Below, piece by piece: positions 19,830 through 29,162 of a DNA stretch of 30,332 nucleotides (its first letter is position 1; each line of letters starts with the position of its first letter). The stretch covers positions 255,212-285,543 of the forward strand of contig MU646752.1 in the NCBI GenBank assembly GCA_026770585.1. The letters are read 5' to 3'. The DNA is from Baffinella frigidus. Lineage: Eukaryota > Cryptophyceae > Cryptomonadales > Baffinellaceae. The translations under genes were made by a program, and so were the position numbers. Below the pieces are notes generated by a model, which was not told the DNA's origin, ran no database searches, and saw only the letters and a program-made list of their open reading frames with translations.

Positions 19830-22800
19830 CTCCTCCTTCCCCCTCTGCAAAAGGTCCATTCCCCTCCAACAGATCCACCTCCTCCAATGCAAACGTCTGT
19901 TTTAGGGTTTGGGGTTTAGGTTTGAGGGTTTATGGTTTGGGGTTTGGGGTTTATGGTTTATGGTTTATAGTTTATGGTTTATGGTTTATGGTTTCGGGTT
20001 TAGGGATGAGGATTTAGGGTTCAGGGTTTTGGGATTGCGGGTTCCGGGTTTAGGGTTTTGGATTTAGGGCTTCGGGTTTCCAACCTTGAGCGCAGCGCAG
20101 GTTTATGGTTTATGGTTTGGGATCGAGGATTTACAGGGGTACCTCGCTCATAAGAAAACGTCTTCCCCTAGGACCCTACAGTAGCCCTATGTCTAGGGCC
20201 CTAGGGAAAGGCTAGGGGGGGCACGGGTTCTTATGAGCGAGGTACCCCTGTTGGGGTTCGGGTTTCCAACCTTGAGCGCAGCCATAACCTGGTCGCTCAA
20301 CGATCTCTCCGGCTGCACCTAGGGTTTCGGGTTTTGGGTTTAGGGTTTCGGGTTTCGGGTTTGGGGTTTCGGGTTTAGTGCTTAGTGCTTAGTGCTTAGG
20401 GTTTAGGGTTTAGGGTTTAGGGTTTAGGGTTTAGGGTTTGGGGTTGAGTGCTGAGGGTTTAGTGCTTAGTGCTTAGGGTCTCGGGTCTCGGGTTTAGAGT
20501 TTAGTGCTGAGGGTTTAGGGTTTAGGGTTCAGGGTTCAGGGTTTAGGGTTTAGTGCTTAGGGCTTAGTGCTTAGGGCTTAGTGCTTAGGGTTTAGGGTTT
20601 AGGGTTTAGGGTTTAGGGTTTAGCGCTTAGGGTTTAGGGTTGAGAGTTGAGAGTTTACCCCCCCCCCTCCCTCCGCGAACGCCCTTCCACCAACAGGCGC
20701 GCTCTCAGGCCGGTTTCGCCTCCTCCGAACCGGGTGCGCCAGAGGCCCCTGCACGCCATACGGTCTCGTTAGTGGATTGTTGTGACGTGAGAGGTTTCCG
20801 ACCTTGCTCATCACCAGCGCAGTACATGGTTTATGATCCTGGGCACCTTGCAGGAGGATTTCGAACATGCATGCAGCATGAAACCCCATTTCGAAAATGC
20901 ATGGAACCTACGATCCTGGGCACCCTGCAGGAGGCAACCACCTGGGGGCCTACGACGGTTTTAGCGGGGCGCATGATCAATCCATCCTTGTAACACAAAC
21001 AGCACGCCCCATATGTTCCTGGTCGCGAGGGACGGAAAAGTGCGGAGCCGCGGCCATCTGTGGATCCGTCCCAATCCCAATCGTCCCCGGTATATCATAC
21101 ATGATCACACACACAAAAAGCAATCTCTCCTGTATGTGCATACCTGATCGCGAGGGACGGTCCTCCACTCCAGGCCCTCGGATGGGGTATTCCAGGGTCG
21201 CCCTTGGAGCCATTGGGTCGCTCTTGGAGCCGTTTTCTTACTAAAGTTGACATTTGAATATCATTCTCCCTTGAAAAATTGACCTTTGAATACCCCCCCC
21301 TCCAGCCTTGCGTGGTAGACGGGAGGAGCCATCTCATGATCGAGGCACCCCTGTCATCCCTGCTGGCTGTTGAGTAGCGATCCAGGCACACACAGAACAC
21401 CGCCCCCCTCTGTACCTGATCGCGAGAGACGGTGAAATGGGGCGCCTGAATAACCCCTAAGCGATAATACCTACGACCCTTAAATAACCCCTAAGCGATA
21501 ACACCTGCGACCCTACGGTAGGCAATCCGTAGGCACATTGGGGGGTTCCTACGGATAATGTAACGGAAACTCGGCCCGAAATGGGCCGAAAATGCCTTGG
21601 TAGCCCGCTGTGTGGTATGTACCTGGTCGCGAGGGACGGTGAAATGGGGCGCCAAGGCCATCCGCGGATCCGTGCCAATCCCAATCGTCCCTGCTTGAGG
21701 GTGTAGGGTTCAGGGTTTGGGGTTTGGGGTTTGGGGTTTGAGGTTTATGGTTTATGGTTTATGGTGTGTGGTTTATGGTGTGTGGTTTATGGTCGATGGT
21801 TTGGTGTTTGGTGTTTGGTGTTTGGTGTTTGATGCTTGGAGTTTGGTGTTTGGTGTTTGGGGTTGAGGGGCTTCGTACCCGGGATATCATACATGACCGC
21901 CGCCCCCTCCCCATTCATCCCCGGATGATCCCTCCCCTAGAGTTTAGGGTTTAGGGTTTAGGGTTTAGGGTTTAGGGTTTAAGGTTTAGGGTTGGGGGTT
22001 CAGGGGTTTATGCTTTATGGTTGAGGGTTGAGGGTTTAGATTTGAGGATTTGGTGTTGTGGGTCTAGTGTTTAGTGTTTAGTGTTTAGTGTTCAGGGTCC
22101 ATGGTTTAGGGGTTTGGGTTTATGGTTTATGGTTTATGGTTTATGGTTTACGGTTTATGGTTTATGATTTATGGTTTATGGGTCAGGGTTTAGGGCTTAC
22201 CACTCGAGAATGCAAGAGGAGCCTACTTAAAACTTTCATGGCTGATTACGATTTCAAATGTGCGGCCGTAAAAGGATTTTAAAGGGCTGTGCCGAAGAAG
22301 AAAATAATATTCCATAATACATTAAAAGAGTTGCGCACCTTAAACAATTAGGAACATCGTCTTTCTATGTGAAATCCGTGACCATTATAAAAACGATCAC
22401 GGATTTCGGATAAGATTGACCAACCTCGTGTCTGTCTTGAAGCATTATTTTACATGGCTAAAAGGGGAGTCCGCTAAATTTGAGCGGACTCCCGGACGTG
22501 ACCGGTACACATCTTAATATCCTACATTTAAACAGGCCCCTCCAGCGTTCCCGTGTGGTAGGGCTTACCCGCTGCGTCTTATCGAACACCCCCCCGACGC
22601 TCGCGGCGTTGGTGACGGACGGGTCGCGCGCCCACACCGCGTGCCCCGTGTGGTTCACCAGGGGGAGGAGCGGTCCGGGGGTCTCCAGGGGCGGTGGTGC
22701 GTTACGCGAGGCTCTCCCTGCGATAGTGGAACGGCGGAATTGTCAGCGAGGCCTTCCCTGCGAGAACGGACGGGTCCGTTAGGCGTTAGGCCCGACCCGT

Positions 22801-25800
22801 GTGCGTACCGGTATCCAATTTCGGAACGTTACATGATCACGTGTTATGCTCGAGCGGACGGGTCCGTTAGGCACCACCCGAACCGGTGGGTGTTGTTGCG
22901 CGAGGCTTTCCCTGCGATAGTGGACAGGCGGAATTCTCAGCGAGGCTTTGCCTGCTCGAGAGGAGGAGCAGAACCGTGAGGACACGCCACTCTGCAAACC
23001 GATGTGCGAGTTGCCCTGCCAACTCCAGGGGGTGGACCGCTCAAACTGTACAGGGGTGCCTCGCTCATAAGAAACCGCCTCCCCCTAGGACCCTACAGTA
23101 GGAGTACGCCTAGGGCCCTACGGTGGTCCTAGGGGGGGGGGGCGGTTTCTTATGAGCGAGGTACCCCTGTAGGGCCAACGTGCGAAGCCGTCCCTGCTCG
23201 GACGGGTCCATCAGGCCCCACACACGTACAGGGGTACCTCGCTCATAAGAAAGCGCCCCCCCCCCCTGGACCACCATAGGGCCCTACCTACGCATAGGCC
23301 TGATGGGTCCTAGGGGGGGGCTGTTTCTTCTGAACGAGGCACCCCTGCACTCGACGCGGGACTGTCTCAGGTTTCAGCTTCTAGAGTTCAGGGTGTAGGG
23401 TTCAGAGATCAGGGTTCAGGGTCCAGGGTCCAGGGTCCAGGGTCCAGGGTCCAGGGTTCAGGGTTCAGGGTCCAAGGACCAGGGTCCAGGGTCCAGGGTT
23501 CAGGGTTCAGGGTCCAGAGTCGAGGGTTCAGGGTCCAGAGTCGAGGGTTTAGGGTCCAGGGTCCAGGGTCCAGGGTCCAGGGTCCAGGGTTCAGGGACGC
23601 ACCGATTGACCAAGCAACCGAATCTCCGACCATCTTGTCATACAGCTCATAATCCGCGGGGCCTGTAGGGTTCAGGGTTTAGGGGTTAGGGTATAGGGTA
23701 TAGGGTTTAGGGTTTAGGGTTCAAGGGTTCAAGGGTTTAGGGTTTAGGGTTTCAGGTTTAGGGTTTAGGGTTTAGGGTTTAGGGTTTAGGGTTTGGGGTT
23801 TGGGGTTTGGGGTTTGGGGTTTGGGGTTTATGGTTTAGGGTTTATGGTTTAGGGTTTAGGATTTAGGGTTTAGGGTTTGGGGGTTAGGGTTCAAGGTTTA
23901 GGGTTTGCCTGGCCGCCCAGCCTCCTCGTTCTTCTCGTCCCGGGACGCGCGCGGGAGTGCCTGGTTTAGTGGTTAGGGGTTAGGGTTTAGGGTTTAGGGG
24001 TTAGGGTTTAGAGGTTTAGGGTTTAGGGTTTAGGGTTTGAGGTTTAGGGTTTAGAGTTGAAGGTTTAGAGGTGAAGGTTTTAGCGTTTAGAGTTTAGGGT
24101 TCAGATGTTTAGGGTTTACCCCGCCGGTGACGCGCTCGATGCCGTTTGCGAGTGGTGTACCCGTCCAGTAGTCGCCTGGTGTAGGGTTAGGGGGTTAGGG
24201 TCTAGCCTTTGATGGACGCGACCGGTTTTAAACAGGGACACGACAGGTATCCCTTAAGTGGCGAGTAGGCTCATACGCCCTACCGTAGGGCCCTATGACC
24301 TGCCTAGGACCTCTTGTGGGCCCCGCCGGTGATACACCTTGCCTGCAACTGGGCTCGCCATGAAACACTTTTAGATCCTAGTTTTACGCAGGCAGAGGTA
24401 GGAACCCCCCCCACAAAGCGGCGGATGAGTCACCTCGCAGATGAGCCCTTCGGCAGATGAGTTCTAGCTCTTCTATTCTCAAGTTGATATGAGTGCGGTA
24501 CAAAATCGTCAACTTTAGAGTGAAAATATTGACTCAGACAGAGCTAGGAGCAACCTCGCAGATCGATCATGGCCCTTCCGACAGCGTCGTTCTCAGTATC
24601 CCTCAAGTGGCGAGGCCGTCAAATTTGATGGCCAAGAGGTCCTGGGCAGGTCCTAGGGCCCTACGGCAGGGCGTATGGGCCTACTCGCCACTTAAGGGAT
24701 ACGATGTAGGATGGCGGGTGAAGTGAAGGGTTCGGGGTGCAGGGTGTACAGTGAGGGTCACCCTCGATCTACGTAGATCGAGCATGTCTCCTCCGGCAGC
24801 GTCATCCGCCTCGAGGCGCGAGACCACAGCAGAGGGCTAGCTGCCAACCGATCGGATAGAACACCTTATCTTGCGGTTGCCCTTGCCGCAAAAGTCAACT
24901 ATTTGCGGGTATTTCCGGCAACATTTGCCAATTTTAAGGGAAAATATTAGAAGGACGCGGTGCGTAAAATGACATGTAGCTGACCTCGCAGATCGAGCAT
25001 ATCCCCTCCGGCGTCTTCCTCCTCGAGACGCGAGAGCGCCGTCCGCCTGCCACCACAGCGATGTTGAGGCTAAGCTAGCATACTTCACCCCCAAGATAGC
25101 ACAGCACGGTGGTGTAAATGATTGCCACCGTTTACGGTTGGTGCCAACCCGGACGCGAGAGCGCCGTAGATTCACAGGGGTTGACGACTGCTTGAAGGAC
25201 AAAGGCCCAAAGACCCTTGATACAAATTGTGTATCAGACGTGTGGACAAGACCATACAACACCCTGAATCTACTGAAAAAAATCACTGTTATAGTCTCCG
25301 GCAGCGTCTTCCTCCTCGAGACGCGAGAGCGCCGTCCGCCTGCCACCACAGCGATGTCGAGGCTAAGATACCATAGTTCACCCCCGAGATAGCACAGCAC
25401 GGTGGTGTAAATGGCTTCCACCATCTACCGCCTGCCACCAAGCCACCCGGCGTGAGCAGGACGCTACGGAGACGATGCACCCGAAACCCGGAACCCGAAA
25501 CCTGAACCCTGAACCGGCAGGGTCCTCCTTCTGGAGACGCGAGAGCCACCAAGCCACCCGGCGTGATAAGCGCGCCATCGCGACATGCAGGCGCTCTAAC
25601 GCTATTCAGTCAACTCACCATCGTGCGATGGTGGGGGCCTGGGCAATCTCGCGCTGCACGCGCTAACGCGCTAACTCCAACGTAAGGGCACGCGCCGCCA
25701 TACGGTCCGCCAGCAGGGCTGGTCCTGGGAACTAATCCGGGGGCATGTTAAATTCAAAAGAAAATCGACCCCTATGTGTTCAAAGGAGTTGGAAGAAGAT

Positions 25801-28800
25801 TCATTAGGGCCTTAAGTAAATTTAACTAGGGCAGAATCCGGTTTGATAGGCCATTTTCTTTTAAATTAAACATGTTCCCGGATGAGCGCAGGGGGGCTCA
25901 CTGCGCCCAGGTTTCTAGCAGCGGCTGCGACGGCATCCACACCCACGCGCCACTCGGTGGGCTCCGAGGGTTTCGAGACCCCTAGATTTAGCGGTAACGT
26001 GACCAAATTTGCATTAGAAAATCCTTAAAGTTAATTACCCATAGGGTAAGTTGACTTTTGATGAAAGGTCCGTAGTCCACCGTGTGGACTCACCACCCAG
26101 CAGCAAACCGCTCTGCTGCAACCCTCCGCCGCGGCGGTTTTTGGTGGGTTTTGCCAAAACCACCACTTCAAAAACACGCCGCGTTCCCAGCCGGCAGTCC
26201 CCGTGGCGAGAGGTTCAGGGTTTCGGGTTTTGGGTTTGGGGTTTTGGGTTTGGGTTTTTTGGTTTTTGGTGTGGGGTTTGGGGTTTGGGGTTTGGGGTTT
26301 GGGGTTTGGGGTTTGGGGTTTGGGGTTCAGGGTCTCAGGTTTAGAGTCTAGTGCTCAGGGTTGATGGTGGGGTGCGCACTCGCGGTAGGCGACGAGGCAG
26401 ACGTCGCTGCGCGGGTGGAGCTAGCGTAGGGACCCTACAGTAGGACATCCCTAGGGACCTAGGGCGTTCCTACGGGGGCGAATAGACGTCTCGCACATCT
26501 CAAGCGCACATCCTGCGGGAAAACACGCCCCTGAACCCCCCGATGTAAGCTGTTTCAGGATGTTGGTGGCGGGGTGGAGGGGCGCGCACTCGCGGTAGGC
26601 GACGAGACATACGTCGCTGCGCGGGTGGGTGGAGGATGCGTCCATCGCCTGCTCGGGGCGGTAGTCCCCTGGGCCCAGCTTCCGCCCCTCGCGCGCGATC
26701 TGTGGTGCACACCATTTACACCACCGTGCGTGCTATCTTGGGGGTGCAACATGCTATATTAGCCTCGGCATAGCTGTACCACAGCACACAATCCACCCCT
26801 AAGACAGCAAAACGCTAGCGTGCGCAGCCTCCTCGGGGCGGTGGTCCCCTGGATAAATCTTCCGGCTCTCGCGCGCGATCTGCCGTCGTGCCGCTTCTTA
26901 TGTTAGGTTAGGCTGTGGTGTGTTGTATGTTAGAGCGCTTGCGGGAAAACGTGGCCGATTTCAACGAGAATTGTTTTCAGAAATTCAGAACTTTTGCACC
27001 AGGACGTGACATGAAACCGGTCCATCTAAACGATTCTGGTACAGATTCTGAAATAAATTATCGTTGAAATTGGCCAAGTTTTCCCGCAAGCGCTCTAGGG
27101 TGGTTGTGCTGCGGTAGGCGTAAAACCCATGCCGAACATAGCATACACGTGGAACTAGTTTTATCCGGGGAAACCTAGTTTTCTTTCATTTGATGGCAAT
27201 GAAAATTTCTACACATTTTTAAAAATATTACTAGAAAAACGAATTGTGTAGTAATTTTCATTGCCATCAAATGAAAGAAAAATAACTAATTTCTCCTATT
27301 CAACCTCCTATCGAAAAGGAACTGATCCAGGTATCTTCCGAGATGAGCATATGCCTTGTCGCCACCGCGCACAAATCGGCCAGGCACGAGCCGTCCGTGG
27401 GGGGGGGCGCCGGAGCACACCTAGCACAGGCAAAATCCGTACACGGAGGGGGGATGGGTTTGCCGCACCTGGGCCTTAAGAGTCTCGTAGCGATCGAGCA
27501 GCGGGTCCCGGGGGAAATTGGCGGACGGCACTGAGCTCCACTGCGAGGCCCCGCACTCCTCCGGCCTGCCGGACCAATCGTTAGCGCCTCACGTTTGAAA
27601 TGAAAAGGAGCAGGAAGGTGCGAGGTGTGCATGTGGCTCCCGCCCACGAATTCCACCTCGGGAGATAACTGAGGCAGTTGCTTTTCAATAGGAGGTTGAA
27701 TCGGAGAAATTAGTTGGGGCATAGTAAATTTAATTATGCCTCCTAATTAAATGAAAACTCTTATTAGGGAACTGATTCAGTGATCGTTCGAGATGAAATT
27801 GTGAGGCATACCCGCTACAGTCCTTCGGCCTGGGGTAGGGTGGGGTTTGGGGTTTGGGGTTTGGGGTTTGGGGTTTGGGGTTTGGGGTTTGGGGTTTAGG
27901 GGTTTGGGTTTTGGGTTTTGGGTTTGGGGTTTAGGGTTTCGGGTTTCGGGTTTCGGGTTTCGGTTTTAGGGTGAAGGATTTAGGGTTCCGAGTTTCGGGC
28001 TTGGGGCTTGGGGTTTGGTTAGTTTTTTCGGATTGAAAGTTTTAGGGTTTAGGGTTCATGGTTCATGGTTCATGGTTCATGGTTCATGGTTCATGGTTTG
28101 GGTCTTAGGGGTTTTGGCGTGCCTGTGGTCGCCAGCCCCCGGCGTGACCTCTGCCGGGTCGTCAAACCTGCCACTTAAAGACGAGCTCTTTCCCGCTCTG
28201 AATTCGACGAATTTGTACCACACACTCAGCATGTCAACTTTCGAACAGTCTGACAGTCAACACGCGCGAGGCACCTGTAGTCGCCCGGCCCCGGCGTGAC
28301 CTCCTCCGGGTCGTCAAACTTATCCGGGCGCGCCTCGGGCGGCGGCGGCCACTTGAACGCGAGCGAAGTCGGGCGCGTCGACAGCAGCCCGAGCTTGTTG
28401 TCATTCCCGTACCCCATCTCCCGCTCGGTGTGGTCCACGTTGTAGTACCCTAGGTTTAGGGTTCAGGGTTTGGGGTTTGGGGTTGGGGGTTTGGGGTTTA
28501 GGGTTTAGGGTTTGGGGTTTTAGGTTTAGGGTTTAGGGTTTAGGGTTTAGGGTTAAGGGTTTACCGGGGCCGGGGATGCCGCTCCGGTCCTCCCGAGGAT
28601 CGCGGTATTTCGGAGCTGGCCCGAAGCGGTAGGTGGAGTTCCCGGCGTAGGTGTTGGACGGGCGCTGGAAGGCCTGGTTGGGGTCGGACACGGCATAGCA
28701 GCACCCGGCCGACCGCTGCCCTATTTTTTCAGCCTCGTGTAGGAGCGTTTGGGCGGGGCCCCTCCCTGTGCCCATTGAAAAACCGCGCGCGTTCTTGACG

Positions 28801-29162
28801 AATACCCCCCCGGCCTGGCCGCGCAAATTTGTGTCTGCGAGGTTATCCCCCGGCCAGCGCTTCTCCTGGGCGTCCCAGGTGGTCTCGACCCGCGCGTACT
28901 TGCCCTTATCGTAACGCACCGAACACCCATGCGGGTTCCCCGGCGTGTACCGTCCTGGACCTGGCGTATACGCCCGGCCGTCCTTGGCTTGCAAGGCGCC
29001 CGGGCCGCAGCGCGTCGGCTTCTCTGAGTTATAGGGGGTGCGCCAGGAGCCTCCCAGCCAGGTCCCGGGCTCCTTCTCCCAGCCCTTCTTACCGCGCGAG
29101 AGCAGCTTCTCGGCTCTTTGGTGCTCGTAGGCTGTGCTCCCCCACTGGGAGATGGTGGGCAT
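19830..29162 (-). CDS. SHIPPO (PGPxxY) repeat protein gene, 3' end lost in gap
   Basis: Minus-strand exons in order: 29162-28565, 28449-28275, 27565-27469, 26699 to about 26540 (end uncertain), then 24175-24120, 23960-23909, 23662-23603, 22717-22569, 20748-20659 and 19896 into the gap. The start ATG at 29162 has context AGCCATGCCC and opens MPTISQWGSTAYEHQRAEKL. SHIPPO/STPGR-type motifs are YTPGPGRYTPG, GIPGPGYYNV (across an intron), VTPGPGDYR, LGPGDYRPEQ, GDYWTGTPL, RPGPADYEL and ETPGP. Phases agree at each joint listed (for example AG|G, G|GG, G|GC); at least one exon is missing between 26451 and 24175. Such proteins bind microtubules of axonemes (ODF3/CIMAP types) or lie along cytoskeletal filaments. 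Several introns are CCCTAAA-type repeat. The last two exons share FAEG-GG ends and are the least certain. Confidence 0.75.
19905..20655. repeat. TTTAGGG-type repeats (C-rich on the minus, sense, strand)
   Basis: Degenerate GGGTTTA, GGTTTATGGTTTA and GCTTAGTGCTTAG units fill the intron between exons 20659 and 19896. A TIR element (20133-20251) interrupts them. The acceptor of exon 19896 (CCTAAAACAG) and the donor after 20659 (GTAAACTC) both lie at the repeat edges. Confidence 0.9.
20133..20251. mobile_element. 119-bp TIR element, family ACAGGGGTACCTCGCTC (copy 1)
   Basis: The ends are ACAGGGGTACCTCGCTCATA and its complement, about 24 bp. The interior holds CCCCTAGGACCCTACAGTAG and a run of G. 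No coding capacity. Confidence 0.9.
20823..20940. repeat. Local direct repeat CGATCCTGGGCACC-TGCAGGAGG
   Basis: ATCCTGGGCACCTTGCAGGA at about 20837 recurs near 20911 as ATCCTGGGCACCCTGCAGGA. Both follow a GAA-CATGCATG-type stretch. Confidence 0.7.
21015..21693. repeat. Repeats with GATCGCGAGGGACGGT, four copies
   Basis: Copies lie near 21020, 21146, 21418 and 21622. The first and last extend over about 70 bp (GCCATC-G-GGATCCGT then CCAATCCCAATCGTCCC). Between them are a duplicated TAACCCCTAAGCGATAA (21450, 21486) and the core CCCTACGGTAGGCAATCCG. This is intron sequence of the SHIPPO gene with no exon seen. Confidence 0.75.
21695..22200. repeat. TTTAGGG/GTTTATG-type repeats
   Basis: Degenerate heptamers run at about 21700-21870 and 21937-22200, including GTTTATGGTTTATGG and GTGTTTGGTGTTTGG variants. 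They are G-rich on +, so C-rich in the sense of the minus-strand gene. Confidence 0.9.
22372..22493. repeat. Two short hairpins
   Basis: AAATCCGTGA (22372-22381) pairs with TCACGGATTT (22397-22406). GGGAGTCCGCT (22465-22475) pairs with AGCGGACTCCC (22483-22493). They lie in the AT-rich stretch 22210-22500 of a SHIPPO-gene intron, which has no exon I can support. Confidence 0.7.
22690..22960. repeat. Duplicated acceptor/exon-start segment of the SHIPPO gene
   Basis: The segment GCGAGGC-TTCCCTGCGATAGTGGA-GGCGGAATT-TCAGCGAGGC occurs at about 22707-22765 and 22899-22955. The left copy contains the start of exon 22717-22569. The right copy has the same acceptor (TATCGCAG) and KASRN but loses the frame soon after. 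Confidence 0.75.
23050..23170. mobile_element. 121-bp TIR element, family ACAGGGGTACCTCGCTC (copy 2)
   Basis: The TIRs match copy 1. The interior CCCCCTAGGACCCTACAGTA is shared with it. Confidence 0.9.
23228..23348. mobile_element. TIR element, family ACAGGGGTACCTCGCTC (copy 3)
   Basis: The left TIR is intact and the right arm is diverged (TTTCTTCTGAACGAGGCACC). It is 57 bp from copy 2. Confidence 0.85.
23395..24119. repeat. TTTAGGG/CCAGGGT-type repeats forming introns of the SHIPPO gene
   Basis: Repeats at 23395-23602 are mostly GGTCCAGGGTCCA. Those at 23663-23908 and 23961-24119 are GGGTTTA types. The last two are exactly the introns between exons 24175-24120, 23960-23909 and 23662-23603. 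Confidence 0.9.
24247..24325. mobile_element. Truncated TIR element, family GTATCCCTTAAGTGGCGAG
   Basis: It matches the reverse complement of the right part of the element at 24596-24702 and breaks off after AGGACCTCTTG. Next to the break is CACCGGCGGGGCCC-like sequence resembling the end of exon 24175-24120. Confidence 0.75.
24596..24702. mobile_element. 107-bp TIR element, family GTATCCCTTAAGTGGCGAG
   Basis: The ends are GTATCCCTCAAGTGGCGAG and CTCGCCACTTAAGGGATAC. The interior GGTCCTAGGGCCCTACGGCA resembles the core of the ACAGGGG family. Confidence 0.9.
24771..25590. repeat. Complex repeats with CTCGAGACGCGAGAGCGCCG and GATAGCACAGCACGGTGG
   Basis: A unit of about 115 bp (TCCTCCTCGAGACGCGAGAG to GGTGGTGTAAATG) lies at 25003-25120 and 25297-25412, with part-copies near 24785, 25150 and 25535. 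GCAGATCGAGCATATC precedes two copies. An inverse copy of the last 60 bp lies at 26707-26772. Minus-strand open frames here look repeat-derived. Confidence 0.8.
25736..25882. mobile_element. 147-bp TIR element (TCCGG-ACATGTTTAA), second copy
   Basis: It has the same length and right end as 16664-16810 (GGTTTGATAGGCCATTTTC, then AAATTAAACATGTTCCCGGA). The left end is more diverged. Confidence 0.85.
26213..26365. repeat. GGGTTTG-type repeats
   Basis: GGGTTTGGGGTTTGG tandem units are present. G-rich on +, as in the other SHIPPO-gene introns. Confidence 0.9.
26368..26420 (-). pseudogene. Duplicate fragment of SHIPPO exon 26699
   Basis: On the minus strand CACCCGCGCAGCGACGTCTG onward repeats part of the exon at 26699. 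The frame is kept for SDVCLVAYRECAP, with two visible synonymous changes (GTA/GTC, TGT/TGC). It could be a second exon rather than a remnant. Confidence 0.55.
26826..26880 (-). pseudogene. Duplicate fragment of SHIPPO exon 26699 (start part)
   Basis: The minus strand reads GGCAG|ATCGCGCGCGAGAG and IARESRKIYPGDHRPEEAA, parallel to IAREGRKLGPGDYRPEQAM. The acceptor is kept. PGDH replaces PGDY, so it is either decayed or a divergent repeat exon. Confidence 0.55.
26931..27097. mobile_element. 167-bp element with 37-bp TIRs flanked by TA
   Basis: TAGAGCGCTTGCGGGAAAAC begins it and its complement ends at 27097. The arms continue to CGATTTCAACGA / TCGTTGAAATTG. TA at both ends suggests a Tc1/mariner-type target site. 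No ORF. Confidence 0.85.
27174..27288. mobile_element. 115-bp long-hairpin element
   Basis: The arms TTTTCTTTCATTTGATGGCA... (27179-27215) and the complementary sequence (27245-27283) give about 37 paired bases around a 30-bp AT-rich loop. Confidence 0.85.
27284..27715. repeat. 432-bp segment with 41-bp inverted ends, containing a SHIPPO exon
   Basis: The left arm 27284-27324 (AACTAATTTCTCCTATTCAA onward) and right arm 27675-27715 are inverse copies with a few mismatches. Exon 27565-27469 lies between them. A related GGAACTGATTCAGTGATCG stretch follows at about 27769. Confidence 0.8.
27838..28110. repeat. GGGTTTG, GGGTTTC and GGTTCAT repeats
   Basis: Degenerate telomere-type units lie in the intron between exons 28275 and 27565. 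GGTTCATGGTTCATGG at about 28045-28095 is a local variant. Confidence 0.9.
28118..28172 (-). pseudogene. Duplicate fragment of SHIPPO exon 28449-28275
   Basis: The minus strand reads FDDPAEVTPGAGDH, parallel to FDDPEEVTPGPGDY at the end of exon 2. The place of the donor GT is GC. It is separated from the parent exon by about 100 bp. Confidence 0.6.
28211..28241 (+). repeat. Dispersed 31-bp repeat, second copy at 30035-30065
   Basis: ATTTGTACCACACACTCAGC followed by ATGTCAACTTT. The copy at 30035 differs by one base in this stretch. Confidence 0.8.
28450..28564 (-). repeat. 115-bp SHIPPO-gene intron made of CCCTAAA-type repeat
   Basis: The intron runs from GTAAACCCTTAACCC to CCTAAACCTAG (minus strand) and is telomere-type repeat throughout. 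It joins GGCCCCG to GGTACTAC so that GPGYY is restored across it. Confidence 0.85.

Noticed and set aside
22641-22979. + strand open frames 22480-22979
   Set aside because: They are antisense to the SHIPPO exon 22717-22569, which has both splice sites and matching phase on the minus strand.
19905-24119. A true chromosome end (telomere)
   Set aside because: The repeats are degenerate, interrupted by exons and elements, and gene sequence continues on both sides, so they are interstitial.
24837-25424. 195-codon minus-strand open frame
   Set aside because: Most of it is two copies of the same 115-bp repeat, with the repeat also found inverted at 26707.
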